Below are positions 8,608 through 16,429 of a stretch of 64,000 nucleotides of DNA, one piece after another. The notes under the pieces are model-generated. The model worked only from the letters and a program-made list of their open reading frames with translations. It was not told the DNA's origin and searched no databases. The translations under genes and the position numbers were made by a program. Each line of letters starts with the position of its first letter. Within the stretch, counting starts at the first letter, position 1. This DNA is from Mycolicibacterium mageritense (GTDB taxonomy: Bacteria; Actinomycetota; Actinomycetes; Mycobacteriales; Mycobacteriaceae), in contig NZ_AP022567.1 in assembly GCF_010727475.1 (NCBI RefSeq), positions 6,138,001 through 6,202,000 of the forward strand. Reading direction: 5' to 3'.

Positions 8608-8958
8608 TTGGGAAGTGATGACGATGCAGAAGCACGGCTGGACCGGGCTTTCCTCGCGCTCGCCGACCCGGTACGGCGGACGATCGTGGCTCGGCTGTCG
8701 CGTGGCTCCGCCACGGTCAACGAGTTGGCCGCACTGTTCGACATCACGAAACAGGCGGTGTCCAAACACATTCAGGTGCTCGAGCAGGCGGGCCTGGTCA
8801 CCCGGACCCGCGATGCACAACGCCGGCCGGTGCATCTCGACGCCGCCGCGCTCGAGCGGCTGACCGCATGGATCGACCGGTACCGGCTCGACGCCGAACG
8901 CAACTACCGCCGACTCGACGATCTGCTGACCCGAATCGAACAGGAGGAGAAAAAATGA
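8608..8958 (+). CDS. ArsR family winged-helix transcriptional regulator
   Basis: 116 residues with an ArsR fold: ALADPVRRTIVARLSRG, then the recognition region NELAALFDITKQAVSKHIQVLEQAG. The start is TTG at 8608, the only plausible one because an in-frame stop lies at 8602. No metal-binding cysteines are present, as in regulators paired with AHSA1 proteins. Its final codons contain the Shine-Dalgarno sequence of the next gene, and the stop overlaps the next ATG. Probably autoregulatory through the palindrome at 8573-8588. Confidence 0.85.
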   Translation: MGSDDDAEARLDRAFLALADPVRRTIVARLSRGSATVNELAALFDITKQAVSKHIQVLEQAGLVTRTRDAQRRPVHLDAAALERLTAWIDRYRLDAERNYRRLDDLLTRIEQEEKK

Positions 8959-9428
8959 CAAAGGCACTCAACCTCAACGTCCCGGTCGACACCCTCGCCA
9001 TGGAGTTCACCAGGGAATTCGACGCGCCCGTCGCGGCACTGTTCCGCGCGCACGCCGAGCCCGACCTGGTCAAGCAGTGGCTGGGGCCGTACGGCCTGGA
9101 GATGACGATCGACCGCTGGGACTTCCACACCGGTGGCGGATACCGGTACGTGCACTCGCGCGACGGCGAGAACTACCGGTTCAACGGCGTGTTCCACACC
9201 GTGCGCCCGAACGAGTTCGTCATCCAGACTTTCGAATTCGAGGGTGCCCCGGACATGGTGAACATCGAGTTCATGTGGTTCGAGGATCTCGGTGGCGGGC
9301 GCAGCAGACTGCGCGGCCGCTCCATCTGCCCCAACACCGAAGCCCGCGACGCGCTGCTGTCGTCCGGCATGGAGGGTGGCATGACCGAAGGCTACGAGCG
9401 GCTGGACGCATTGCTGCCGAAGCTGTGA
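8955..9428 (+). CDS. SRPBCC (AHSA1-like) domain protein
   Basis: 157 residues of the START/Bet v1-like AHSA1 type. Family signatures are MEFTREFDAPVAALFRAHAEPDLVKQWLGP near the start (read in pieces), WDFHTGGGYRY and the C-terminal GGMTEGYERLDALL. AGGAGG is placed well before the ATG, and the ATGA overlap couples it to the ArsR gene. ArsR-AHSA1 pairs are common in actinobacteria; the protein probably binds a hydrophobic ligand, but no reaction is established. Confidence 0.87.
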   Translation: MTKALNLNVPVDTLAMEFTREFDAPVAALFRAHAEPDLVKQWLGPYGLEMTIDRWDFHTGGGYRYVHSRDGENYRFNGVFHTVRPNEFVIQTFEFEGAPDMVNIEFMWFEDLGGGRSRLRGRSICPNTEARDALLSSGMEGGMTEGYERLDALLPKL

Positions 9429-9433
9429 CACGT

Positions 9434-9464
9434 CCGGCCCGGTTGGTCAAACCAACCGGGCCGG
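9434..9464. terminator. Bidirectional hairpin terminator
   Basis: CCGGCCCGGTTGGT (9434-9447), loop CAA, ACCAACCGGGCCGG (9451-9464): a perfect 14-bp stem between two convergent genes. ACACG before and CGTGT after can extend it. It is followed by TTTG rather than a long T-tract, as is usual for mycobacteria. Confidence 0.8.
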
Positions 9465-9479
9465 AGCGTGTTTGACGGG

Positions 9480-9788
9480 TTAGCGCAGCATCCCCGAACG
9501 CCTGCCACCCATCAGGCCTCTACCGCTGCGGCCCATGATCGCCGAGACCAGTGCCACACCGATCGCGGCCACGACGACCTGGACGAGCAGTTCGAGCCAG
9601 TCGATGCCGTTGGTCACCGTGGGTATGCCGAGGCCGCGCGCGATGGCACTGCCGATGAACGCTGACACGATTCCGACCAGGACTGTCACCAGGAATCCGA
9701 TGGGTTGTCTGCCGGGGACAACCAGACGGCCGATGACGCCGACGACAATGCCGATCAGGATCGCGCTGATAATGCCGGTGATGGTCAT
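9480..9788 (-). CDS. GlsB/YeaQ/YmgE family small membrane protein
   Basis: 102 residues with three hydrophobic helices and Gly-rich packing: GIISAILIGIVVGVIGRLVVPG, then a GFLVTVLVGIVSAFIG segment and a third helix at about 65-85. This is the transglycosylase-associated protein family, widespread and of unknown biochemical role, often stress-induced. The tail is basic (GRSGRGLMGGRR). GGAGGAGA lies just before the ATG but is buried in a perfect 13-bp hairpin (9787-9822), so translation may be controlled by RNA folding. Confidence 0.85.
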   Translation of the reverse strand: MTITGIISAILIGIVVGVIGRLVVPGRQPIGFLVTVLVGIVSAFIGSAIARGLGIPTVTNGIDWLELLVQVVVAAIGVALVSAIMGRSGRGLMGGRRSGMLR

Positions 9789-9822
9789 TTCTCCTCCAGG
9801 GCTTGTGGACTGGAGGAGAAAT
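9787..9822 (-). promoter_or_regulatory. Hairpin sequestering the Shine-Dalgarno and start codon of the YeaQ-family gene
   Basis: Read on the minus strand, ATTTCTCCTCCAG (9822-9810) is the exact complement of CTGGAGGAGAAAT (9799-9787), with a 10-base loop. The second arm contains the whole GGAGGAG site and the first two bases of the ATG at 9788-9786. In RNA the 13-bp stem would block ribosome access. It could be a thermosensor-like or protein-controlled element, or a terminator of unknown upstream transcription. Confidence 0.6.
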
Positions 9823-9863
9823 ACCCCGGGCCGTCACCACGCAAACGAGGTCGTAAATTCTCC

Positions 9864-10484
9864 TCAGACCATCTCGGGAACCCGCAGATGGGCCAGTGCC
9901 AATTCGAACTCGCCGACGTCGAGCTGATCGGCACCCAGGTCACGTAGCCGGGTGGTGCGCAGCGCGCGGGCCTGATCGCGGTTGCGATCCATCGCGTCGC
10001 GGTCGACGAACGTGGCCGACGACACCGCCCTGCCCGTCGCGCGGTCGATCATCAGGCTCGCGCTGCAGAACCCGTCCAGTTCTTCCATGTCGGGCAGCAC
10101 CGAGGTCCGGTAGAACTCGATCGCGCGGTCGAACTGTTCTGGCCGGGCGCGCAGCCAGGTGGCGCGCACGCAGGCTCCGGGCGCCGAGTACTGCTCGCGG
10201 TGCACCACCGCGATCTCCCATTCGTCGAGCGTGGCGGTGCCCCCGAAGACCTCGACGGCGCGGTGGCGGACCGGCGCCAGCGCTGCGGCGCTGGCGTGCA
10301 TCGCGTGTTCGGACCGCCATGCCGTGGTGGCGATGCACCGACCGGATTCCCGGTCCGCCAACAGGGACAACCCGACACACCCGTCCAGTGCATCGAGAGC
10401 GGGCATGACCTCGTCACGGATATGGGCGATACCGGCGTCGATGCAATCGGTGCGCGCGGTGATCGTGGTAGAGCGTGCGAACAC
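9864..10484 (-). CDS. Tandem ABM-like domain protein, Rv2557/Rv2558-like
   Basis: 206 residues from the GTG at 10484, preceded by GAGGAGGGGG. Two ferredoxin-like (antibiotic-biosynthesis-monooxygenase type) halves are visible: MPALDALDGCVGLSLLADRE with CIATTAWRSEHAM, and again DMEELDGFCSASLMIDRATG with AVSSATFVDRDAM. M. tuberculosis has two such genes, Rv2557 and Rv2558, in the same place between rarA and the YjbQ gene, reported as starvation-related; only one copy is here. No catalytic residues can be assigned. Confidence 0.8.
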   Translation of the reverse strand: MFARSTTITARTDCIDAGIAHIRDEVMPALDALDGCVGLSLLADRESGRCIATTAWRSEHAMHASAAALAPVRHRAVEVFGGTATLDEWEIAVVHREQYSAPGACVRATWLRARPEQFDRAIEFYRTSVLPDMEELDGFCSASLMIDRATGRAVSSATFVDRDAMDRNRDQARALRTTRLRDLGADQLDVGEFELALAHLRVPEMV

Positions 10485-10515
10485 GATCCACCCCCTCCTC
10501 GGTCGGGGCGGCGCC

Positions 10516-10531
10516 CCGGTGGCGCCACCGG
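10516..10531. promoter_or_regulatory. Perfect 16-bp palindrome between divergent genes
   Basis: CCGGTGGCGCCACCGG lies between the divergent starts at 10484 and 10602, next to another G/C-rich near-palindrome (10505-10517). It could be an operator or a structured leader; neither is shown. Confidence 0.35.
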
Positions 10532-10601
10532 TCATTCCCCACCTTCCTCCGCCCCGCGGTTGCTGGCAATGGGTCAGCCCGACGACTCGTAGGCTGGGCG
10601 G

Positions 10602-11039
10602 ATGGACAGCGATGTGATCGACGTCGACACCTCCCGCCGCCGCATCGTCGACCTGACGGACCAGGTCCGGAGGTTCTGCGGCAACCACCGTGACGGGTTG
10701 TGCAACGTCTTCGTGCCACACGCCACCGCGGGCGTGGCGATCATCGAGACCGGTGCCGGCTCGGACGACGATCTGATCGATACCCTGGAACGGTTGTTGC
10801 CGCGCGATGACCGCTACCGGCACGCCCACGGGTCGTTCGGCCACGGTGCCGATCACGTGCTGCCCGCGCTGGTGTCACCGTCGGTGACCCTGCCGGTCCA
10901 GCACGGCCGGCCGCTGCTGGGCACCTGGCAGAGCGTGGTGCTGGTCGATCTCAACCGGGACAACCCGCACCGGTCGGTGCGGCTGAGTTTTGTCGGCGCC
11001 GCTGCCAGCGCTGTTCAGGGCGACCACGCTGACCGGTAA
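10602..11039 (+). CDS. YjbQ family protein (UPF0047)
   Basis: 145 residues, the family length and counterpart of Rv2556c. Conserved signatures are NVFVPHATAGVAIIETG near residue 40 and LLGTWQSVVLVDLNRDNPHR near residue 105. Family members adopt a small beta-sandwich; a secondary thiamine-phosphate synthase activity has been reported for E. coli YjbQ, but its relevance here is uncertain. It lies 81 bases upstream of alaS on the same strand, as in M. tuberculosis. Confidence 0.85.
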   Translation: MDSDVIDVDTSRRRIVDLTDQVRRFCGNHRDGLCNVFVPHATAGVAIIETGAGSDDDLIDTLERLLPRDDRYRHAHGSFGHGADHVLPALVSPSVTLPVQHGRPLLGTWQSVVLVDLNRDNPHRSVRLSFVGAAASAVQGDHADR

Positions 11040-11120
11040 TGTAAGGCGGTCGAATTATTCGCGGCGGACACGACGCGGCAAGCCGCCGCGACCATCTACG
11101 AACACGAGGACAGAAGCGAC

Positions 11121-13811
11121 GTGCAGACACACGAGATCAGGAAACGCTTCCTCGATCACTTCGTGAAGGCGGGCCACACCGAGGTGCCGAGTGCTTCGGT
11201 GATCCTCGACGACCCCAATTTGCTGTTCGTCAACGCGGGCATGGTCCAGTTCGTGCCGTATTTCCTCGGTGCCCGCACGCCGCCGTGGGACCGCGCGACC
11301 AGTGTGCAGAAATGCATCCGTACGCCGGACATCGATGAGGTCGGCATCACGACGCGGCACAACACCTTCTTCCAGATGGCCGGCAACTTCTCGTTCGGCG
11401 ACTACTTCAAGAAGGGCGCCATCGAGCTGGCCTGGACGCTGTTGACCAATCCGGTCGCCGACGGCGGCTACGGATTCGATCCGGAAAAGCTGTGGGCCAC
11501 CGTCTATCTCGACGACGACGAGGCCATCGAATTGTGGCAGGAAGTGGCGGGGCTGCCGCTTGAGCGCATCCAGCGCCGCGGAATGGCCGACAACTACTGG
11601 TCGATGGGCATCCCCGGGCCGTGCGGACCGTGCTCGGAGATCTACTACGACCGCGGGCCCGAATACGGGATCGAGGGCGGGCCCGAGGCCAACGAGGACC
11701 GCTACATCGAGATCTGGAATCTCGTGTTCATGCAGAACGAGCGCGGCGAGGGCACCTCCAAGGACGATTTCGAGATCCTCGGGCCGTTGCCGCGCAAGAA
11801 CATCGACACCGGTATGGGTGTCGAACGCATCGCGTGCCTGCTGCAGGGCGTCGACAACGTCTACGAGACCGACCTGGTGCGCCCGGTGATCGATCTGGTC
11901 GCCCGCATCGCCCCGCGCGGTTACGGCGTCGGCAACCATGACGACGACGTCCGCTACCGCATCATCGCCGACCACAGCCGCACCGCGGCCATCATCATCG
12001 GCGACGGCGTGAGCCCGGGCAACGAGGGCCGCGGCTACGTGCTGCGCCGGTTGCTGCGTCGCATCATCCGGGCGGCCAAACTCCTCGGTGTCGAGCAGCC
12101 CATCATGGGTGACCTGATGACCACGGTGCGCGACGAGATGGGGCCGTCCTACCCGGAGCTGGTCACCGACTTCGAGCGCATCAACCGCATCGCGGTCGCC
12201 GAGGAGACCGCGTTCAACCGCACCCTGGTGTCGGGCTCGAGGCTGTTCGACGACGCGGCCGCGGCCACCAAGCGCTCGGGTGCGACGGTGCTCTCCGGAG
12301 CCGATGCGTTCACCCTGCACGACACCTACGGCTTCCCGATCGACCTCACGCTCGAGATGGCCGCCGAAGCCGGCCTGTCCGTGGACGAGGCGGGCTTCCG
12401 CACCCTGATGGCAGAGCAGCGGCAACGCGCCAAGGCCGACGCGGCCGCCCGCAAGCAGGCGCACACCGACCTGTCGGCGTATCGCGAGCTGGTCGACACC
12501 GGCCCAACCGAGTTCACCGGATTCGACGAGCTGACTTCCGAGGCAAGGATTCTCGGGATCTTCGTGGACGGCAAGCGGGTTCCTGTGGTCGGGCACGAGG
12601 GCCTCGAGGCCGATCGCGTGGAGCTCATCCTCGACCGCACCCCGTTCTACGCCGAGTCCGGTGGCCAGATCGCCGACGAGGGCGTCATCAGCGGGACCGG
12701 TACCTCGGAGGCCGCGAGGGCCGCTGTCACCGATGTACAGAAGATCGCCAAAACCCTGTGGGCGCACCGGGTCAACGTGGAGTCCGGCGAGTTCGTCGAG
12801 GGCGACACCGTGGCCGCCGCCGTCGACCCCAAGTGGCGCCACGGTGCCACCCAGGGCCATTCGGGCACCCACATGGTGCATGCCGCGCTGCGACAGGTGT
12901 TGGGGCCCAACGCAGTTCAGGCCGGCTCGCTCAACCGGCCCGGCTACCTGCGCTTCGACTTCAACTGGCAGGGCGCGCTGACCGAGGACCAGCGGTCGCA
13001 GATCGAAGAAGTCACCAACGAGGCCGTCGAGGCCGACTTCGAGGTGCACACCTTCAACACCGAATTGGACAAGGCCAAGGCCATGGGCGCCATGGCACTG
13101 TTCGGTGAGAACTATCCCGACGAGGTCCGAGTCGTCGAGATCGGCGGACCGTTCTCGCTGGAACTGTGCGGTGGTACGCACGTGCACAATTCCGCCCAGA
13201 TCGGGCCCGTCACGATTCTCGGTGAGTCGTCGGTCGGATCTGGCGTGCGCCGGGTCGAGGCTTACGTCGGGCTCGAATCGTTCCGGCACCTGGCCAAGGA
13301 ACGGGCACTCATGGCGGGGCTCGCATCGACGCTCAAGGTGCCGTCCGAGGAGGTACCGGCCCGGGTGGCCAACCTGGTGGAGCGGCTCAAGGCAGCCGAG
13401 AAGGAACTCGACAAGGCCCGCCTCGCGAACGCGCGCGCCGCGGCGGCCAACGCTGCCGCCGGCGCCGAGGTCATCGGCAAGGTCCGCGTCGTGGCCCAGC
13501 GGATGGCGGCCGGCATGTCCGCCGGTGACCTGCGCAGCCTGGTGGGCGACATCCGCAGCAAGCTCGGCAGCGACCCCGCGGTGATCGCCCTGATCGCCGA
13601 AGGCGAGGGCGACTCGGTGCCGTTCGTGGTGGCCGTCAACCCGGCCGCGCAGGATCTCGGGCTGCGGGCCAACGACCTGGTGAAACAATTCGCCGCACCG
13701 GTGAACGGTCGCGGCGGCGGCAAGGCCGACATGGCGCAGGGTTCCGGTAAGGGGGCGGCGGGTATCGACGCGGCGTTGGCCGCGCTGCGCGCCGAGATCG
13801 GCCGGAGCTAG
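11121..13811 (+). CDS. alaS: Alanyl-tRNA synthetase
   Basis: 896 residues, full length. Class II core begins HEIRKRFLDHFVKAGHTEVPS; HNTFFQMAGNFSFGDYFK is motif 2 region. The editing domain zinc ligands are visible in HSGTHMVH (about residue 580) and CGGTHVHN (about residue 685). The C-terminal C-Ala part ends with NGRGGGKADMAQGSG. Start is GTG, 14 bases after GAGGAC. ruvX begins four bases after the stop, so the two form an operon with mltG and aroE as in M. tuberculosis. Confidence 0.98.
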   Translation: MQTHEIRKRFLDHFVKAGHTEVPSASVILDDPNLLFVNAGMVQFVPYFLGARTPPWDRATSVQKCIRTPDIDEVGITTRHNTFFQMAGNFSFGDYFKKGAIELAWTLLTNPVADGGYGFDPEKLWATVYLDDDEAIELWQEVAGLPLERIQRRGMADNYWSMGIPGPCGPCSEIYYDRGPEYGIEGGPEANEDRYIEIWNLVFMQNERGEGTSKDDFEILGPLPRKNIDTGMGVERIACLLQGVDNVYETDLVRPVIDLVARIAPRGYGVGNHDDDVRYRIIADHSRTAAIIIGDGVSPGNEGRGYVLRRLLRRIIRAAKLLGVEQPIMGDLMTTVRDEMGPSYPELVTDFERINRIAVAEETAFNRTLVSGSRLFDDAAAATKRSGATVLSGADAFTLHDTYGFPIDLTLEMAAEAGLSVDEAGFRTLMAEQRQRAKADAAARKQAHTDLSAYRELVDTGPTEFTGFDELTSEARILGIFVDGKRVPVVGHEGLEADRVELILDRTPFYAESGGQIADEGVISGTGTSEAARAAVTDVQKIAKTLWAHRVNVESGEFVEGDTVAAAVDPKWRHGATQGHSGTHMVHAALRQVLGPNAVQAGSLNRPGYLRFDFNWQGALTEDQRSQIEEVTNEAVEADFEVHTFNTELDKAKAMGAMALFGENYPDEVRVVEIGGPFSLELCGGTHVHNSAQIGPVTILGESSVGSGVRRVEAYVGLESFRHLAKERALMAGLASTLKVPSEEVPARVANLVERLKAAEKELDKARLANARAAAANAAAGAEVIGKVRVVAQRMAAGMSAGDLRSLVGDIRSKLGSDPAVIALIAEGEGDSVPFVVAVNPAAQDLGLRANDLVKQFAAPVNGRGGGKADMAQGSGKGAAGIDAALAALRAEIGRS

Positions 13812-13815
13812 TCGC

Positions 13816-14346
13816 GTGCAGGGCACGGAACCGTCTTCCCCTCGCTTCGCCCGGCCGGACCGACCGGGCGAAGACGATCCGGGCCGGGGCCGCCGGATCG
13901 GCATCGACGTCGGCACGGTGCGGATCGGCGTCGCGAGCAGCGACCCGGACGGCATCCTGGCGACACCCGTCGAGACCGTGCCGCGCGACAAACGGGACAA
14001 GACCGGCAAGCATCTGCGCAGGCTCGTGAAGCTGGTCGGCGAGTACGACGCGGTCGAGGTCGTCGTGGGTCTGCCGCGCACCCTGGCGGACCGGGCCGGA
14101 ACATCCGCCCAGGACGCGATCGAGCTGGCCGCATCACTGGCCGACCGGATCGCGCCGACACCCGTGCGGATGGCCGACGAACGGTTCACCACGGTGACCG
14201 CGCAGCGGTCGCTGCGCGAGGCCGGTGTCCGCGCGAAGGGACAGAAGGCGATGATCGACCAGGTCGCAGCGGTCGGCATCCTGCAAAGCTGGCTGGATCA
14301 ACGGCGCACGGCTTTGGCCGCGCACGGAGAGGGCACTGATGGCTGA
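13816..14346 (+). CDS. ruvX: Holliday junction resolvase-like / YqgF RNase H-fold nuclease
   Basis: 176 residues, counterpart of Rv2554c. RNase H-fold motifs are RIGIDVGTVRIGVASSD (catalytic Asp), VVVGLPRTL and MADERFTTVTAQRSL, with a C-terminal KAMIDQVAAVGILQSWL that supplies the last Asp. Roles in pre-16S rRNA processing and Holliday junction resolution have been reported in the family. A 35-residue charged Pro/Gly-rich N-terminal extension precedes the core. It overlaps mltG by eight bases. Confidence 0.93.
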   Translation: MQGTEPSSPRFARPDRPGEDDPGRGRRIGIDVGTVRIGVASSDPDGILATPVETVPRDKRDKTGKHLRRLVKLVGEYDAVEVVVGLPRTLADRAGTSAQDAIELAASLADRIAPTPVRMADERFTTVTAQRSLREAGVRAKGQKAMIDQVAAVGILQSWLDQRRTALAAHGEGTDG

Positions 14347-15583
14347 CAAGTGGGGTGCCGATCGGGCGCGACCCGTCGCCGTGGGACCGCCGCGGCGCGG
14401 GATGAGCCGGGCCGAACGGATCCGCCAGGACCGGCGCGAACGCAAGCGCCGGATGGCCCGCGGCGCGTCGTTGGTGTTCCTCATCGCGGTCGTCATCGGC
14501 GCGGTGTTCCTGGGCTCCAAGCTGTGGCACGGCCTGTCGGGGTCGACCAACGACTACGCCGGCGACGGCGTGTCCGACGTGGTCATCCAGGTGCACGAGG
14601 GTGACTCCACCACCGCGATCGGCAAGACCCTGCACGAGCGCAAGGTGGTCGCCACGATCAAGGCCTTCGTCGACGCGGCACAGGGCAACGATGCGATCTC
14701 GGCGATACAGCCGGGCTTCTACAAGGTCCGTACCGAGATTCCCGCGTCGAATGCCGTTGCCCGCCTTGCCGACCCGCAGAACCGCGTGGGCAAGCTCACC
14801 ATCCCGGAGGGACGCCAGCTCGACGACATCACCGACGTCAAGACCAGCGCGGTCACCGAGGGCGTGTTCAGCCTCATCTCCCAGGCATCGTGTGTCGACC
14901 TCGACGGCGCGAAGCGGTGCGTCCCGGTCAACGATCTGCGCAACGCCGCGGCCACCGCGGTGCCCGCGGCCCTTGCGGTCCCGGACTGGGCCACAGCCGA
15001 GGTGTCGGCGATGGGCAAGGACCACCGGCGGCTGGAAGGCCTGATCGCGCCGGGCACCTGGAACGTCGACCCGGCCAGCTCGGCGCAGGACATCCTGGCC
15101 ACGCTCGTCGCGGGAAGCGCCAACCTCTACACCCAGAGCGGGTTGCTCACCACCGCGGCGTCGATGGACATGTCGCCGTACCAGATCCTCACGGTGGCCT
15201 CGCTCGTGCAGCGCGAGTCGAAACCGCAGGACTTCGCCAAAGTGGCGCGCGTGATCTACAACCGGCTGGCCGAGCACCGCAAACTGGAATTCGACTCCAC
15301 CGTGAACTACTCGCTGGACCGGCAGGAAGTCGCGACCACCGACGCCGACCGCGCCAAGCCCACACCGTGGAACACCTATGCGAAGGAAGGCCTGCCGGAG
15401 ACGCCGATCTGCTCACCCGGCACCGACGCGCTTGCCGCCGCGGAACGTCCGGCCGCGGGGGACTGGCTGTACTTCGTGACCATCGATCTGCAGGGCACGA
15501 CGCTGTTCACCCGGGACTACAACCAACACCTCGCGAACATCGAGCTCGCGCAGCACAACGGTGTCCTCGACAGTGCCAGATAG
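14339..15583 (+). CDS. mltG: Endolytic murein transglycosylase
   Basis: 414 residues, type II membrane protein. A basic cytoplasmic N-terminus (RIRQDRRERKRRMARG) precedes one transmembrane helix at about 44-64. The LysM-like and YceG catalytic domains follow; the catalytic Glu lies in TVASLVQRESKPQDF, before ARVIYNRL and FDSTVNYSL. It cleaves nascent glycan strands and sets their length. The ATG lies within the end of ruvX. The stop codon falls inside the first unit of a 24-bp tandem repeat that leads into aroE. Confidence 0.94.
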   Translation: MADKWGADRARPVAVGPPRRGMSRAERIRQDRRERKRRMARGASLVFLIAVVIGAVFLGSKLWHGLSGSTNDYAGDGVSDVVIQVHEGDSTTAIGKTLHERKVVATIKAFVDAAQGNDAISAIQPGFYKVRTEIPASNAVARLADPQNRVGKLTIPEGRQLDDITDVKTSAVTEGVFSLISQASCVDLDGAKRCVPVNDLRNAAATAVPAALAVPDWATAEVSAMGKDHRRLEGLIAPGTWNVDPASSAQDILATLVAGSANLYTQSGLLTTAASMDMSPYQILTVASLVQRESKPQDFAKVARVIYNRLAEHRKLEFDSTVNYSLDRQEVATTDADRAKPTPWNTYAKEGLPETPICSPGTDALAAAERPAAGDWLYFVTIDLQGTTLFTRDYNQHLANIELAQHNGVLDSAR

Positions 15584-15644
15584 GCGGCCCGCCGCCGTGC
15601 CCGATAGGCGGCCCGCCGCCGTGCCCGACAGGCGGCCCCGCAAA
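15573..15644 (+). repeat. 24-bp tandem repeat (three units) at the mltG-aroE joint
   Basis: Units at 15573-15596, 15597-15620 and 15621-15644; the first two differ at one base and the third matches for its first 18 bases with one change. Each unit starts with GTG and encodes VPDRRPAA in the aroE frame. Unit 1 contains the mltG stop. Each unit therefore offers a possible aroE start, so copy-number change would alter the gene spacing or N-terminus. Confidence 0.85.
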
Positions 15645-16424
15645 GCCGCGGTCCTCGGCTCGCCCATCGCCCATTCCCGGTCGCCGCAGCTGCATCTGGC
15701 GGCGTACCGCGCCCTCGGCCTCGACGGCTGGACCTACGACCGCATCGAGTGCACGGCCGAGCAGCTGCCGGGTCTGGTGAGTGGCCTCGGCCCCGAATGG
15801 GTCGGTTTGTCGGTCACCATGCCGGGCAAGTTCGCGGCGCTGCGGTTCGCCGCCGAGCGCACCGACCGCGCCGACCTGGTCGGCTCGGCCAACACCCTGG
15901 TGCGAGTGCCCGGAGGCTGGCGGGCCGACAACACCGACGTCGACGGCGTGGTCGGGGCACTGGATGCGGCAGGCGACGCGGCACTGGTGGTCGGCTCCGG
16001 CGGTACCGCCCCGGCGGCGGTGGTGGGCCTTGCCGAGCTCGGGGCGCAGCGCATCACGGTCGTCGCGCGGGACGCAGGCAAGGCGGACCGGCTCGTGGAT
16101 CTGGCCACGCGGTGCGGCGCGCAGAGCTCCTGGTGCGACATCACCGGCCCAGGCCTCGCCGACGCGGTCGCCGACGCTGCCGTGGCGATCAGCACGATCC
16201 CGGCCGACGCCGCCGCGCCGTACGCGAGCGCCCTGGCGGGTGTGCCGCGGCTGCTCGACGCGATCTACGATCCGTGGCCGACCCCGCTGGCGTCGGCCGT
16301 GCACGCGGCAGGCGGTGAGGTGATCAGCGGGCTGCAGATGCTGCTGAACCAGGCGTTCACCCAGGTGGAGCAGTTCACCGGAATGCCCGCGCCCAAGGAC
16401 GCCATGCGCGCCGCGTTGGGCTGA
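15621..16424 (+). CDS. aroE: Shikimate 5-dehydrogenase
   Basis: 267 residues from the GTG at 15621, close to the M. tuberculosis length; the frame can also start at GTG 15561, 15573 or 15597, adding up to 20 residues of repeat. The core is clear: AAVLGSPIAHSRSPQLHL (shikimate-binding Ser pair), SVTMPGKFAAL with catalytic Lys, RADNTDVDGVVGAL with catalytic Asp, and the NADP loop VGSGGTAPAAV. It catalyses NADPH-dependent reduction of 3-dehydroshikimate. No convincing Shine-Dalgarno precedes any start, so translation may depend on coupling to mltG. Confidence 0.92.
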   Translation: MPDRRPRKAAVLGSPIAHSRSPQLHLAAYRALGLDGWTYDRIECTAEQLPGLVSGLGPEWVGLSVTMPGKFAALRFAAERTDRADLVGSANTLVRVPGGWRADNTDVDGVVGALDAAGDAALVVGSGGTAPAAVVGLAELGAQRITVVARDAGKADRLVDLATRCGAQSSWCDITGPGLADAVADAAVAISTIPADAAAPYASALAGVPRLLDAIYDPWPTPLASAVHAAGGEVISGLQMLLNQAFTQVEQFTGMPAPKDAMRAALG

Positions 16425-16429
16425 ACCGA

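Noticed and set aside
11055..14279. A 1074-residue open frame on the minus strand opposite alaS and ruvX
   Set aside because: It is a shadow of the GC-rich third codon positions; the sequence is His/Arg/Gly-rich without any family motif, and alaS is certain on the other strand.
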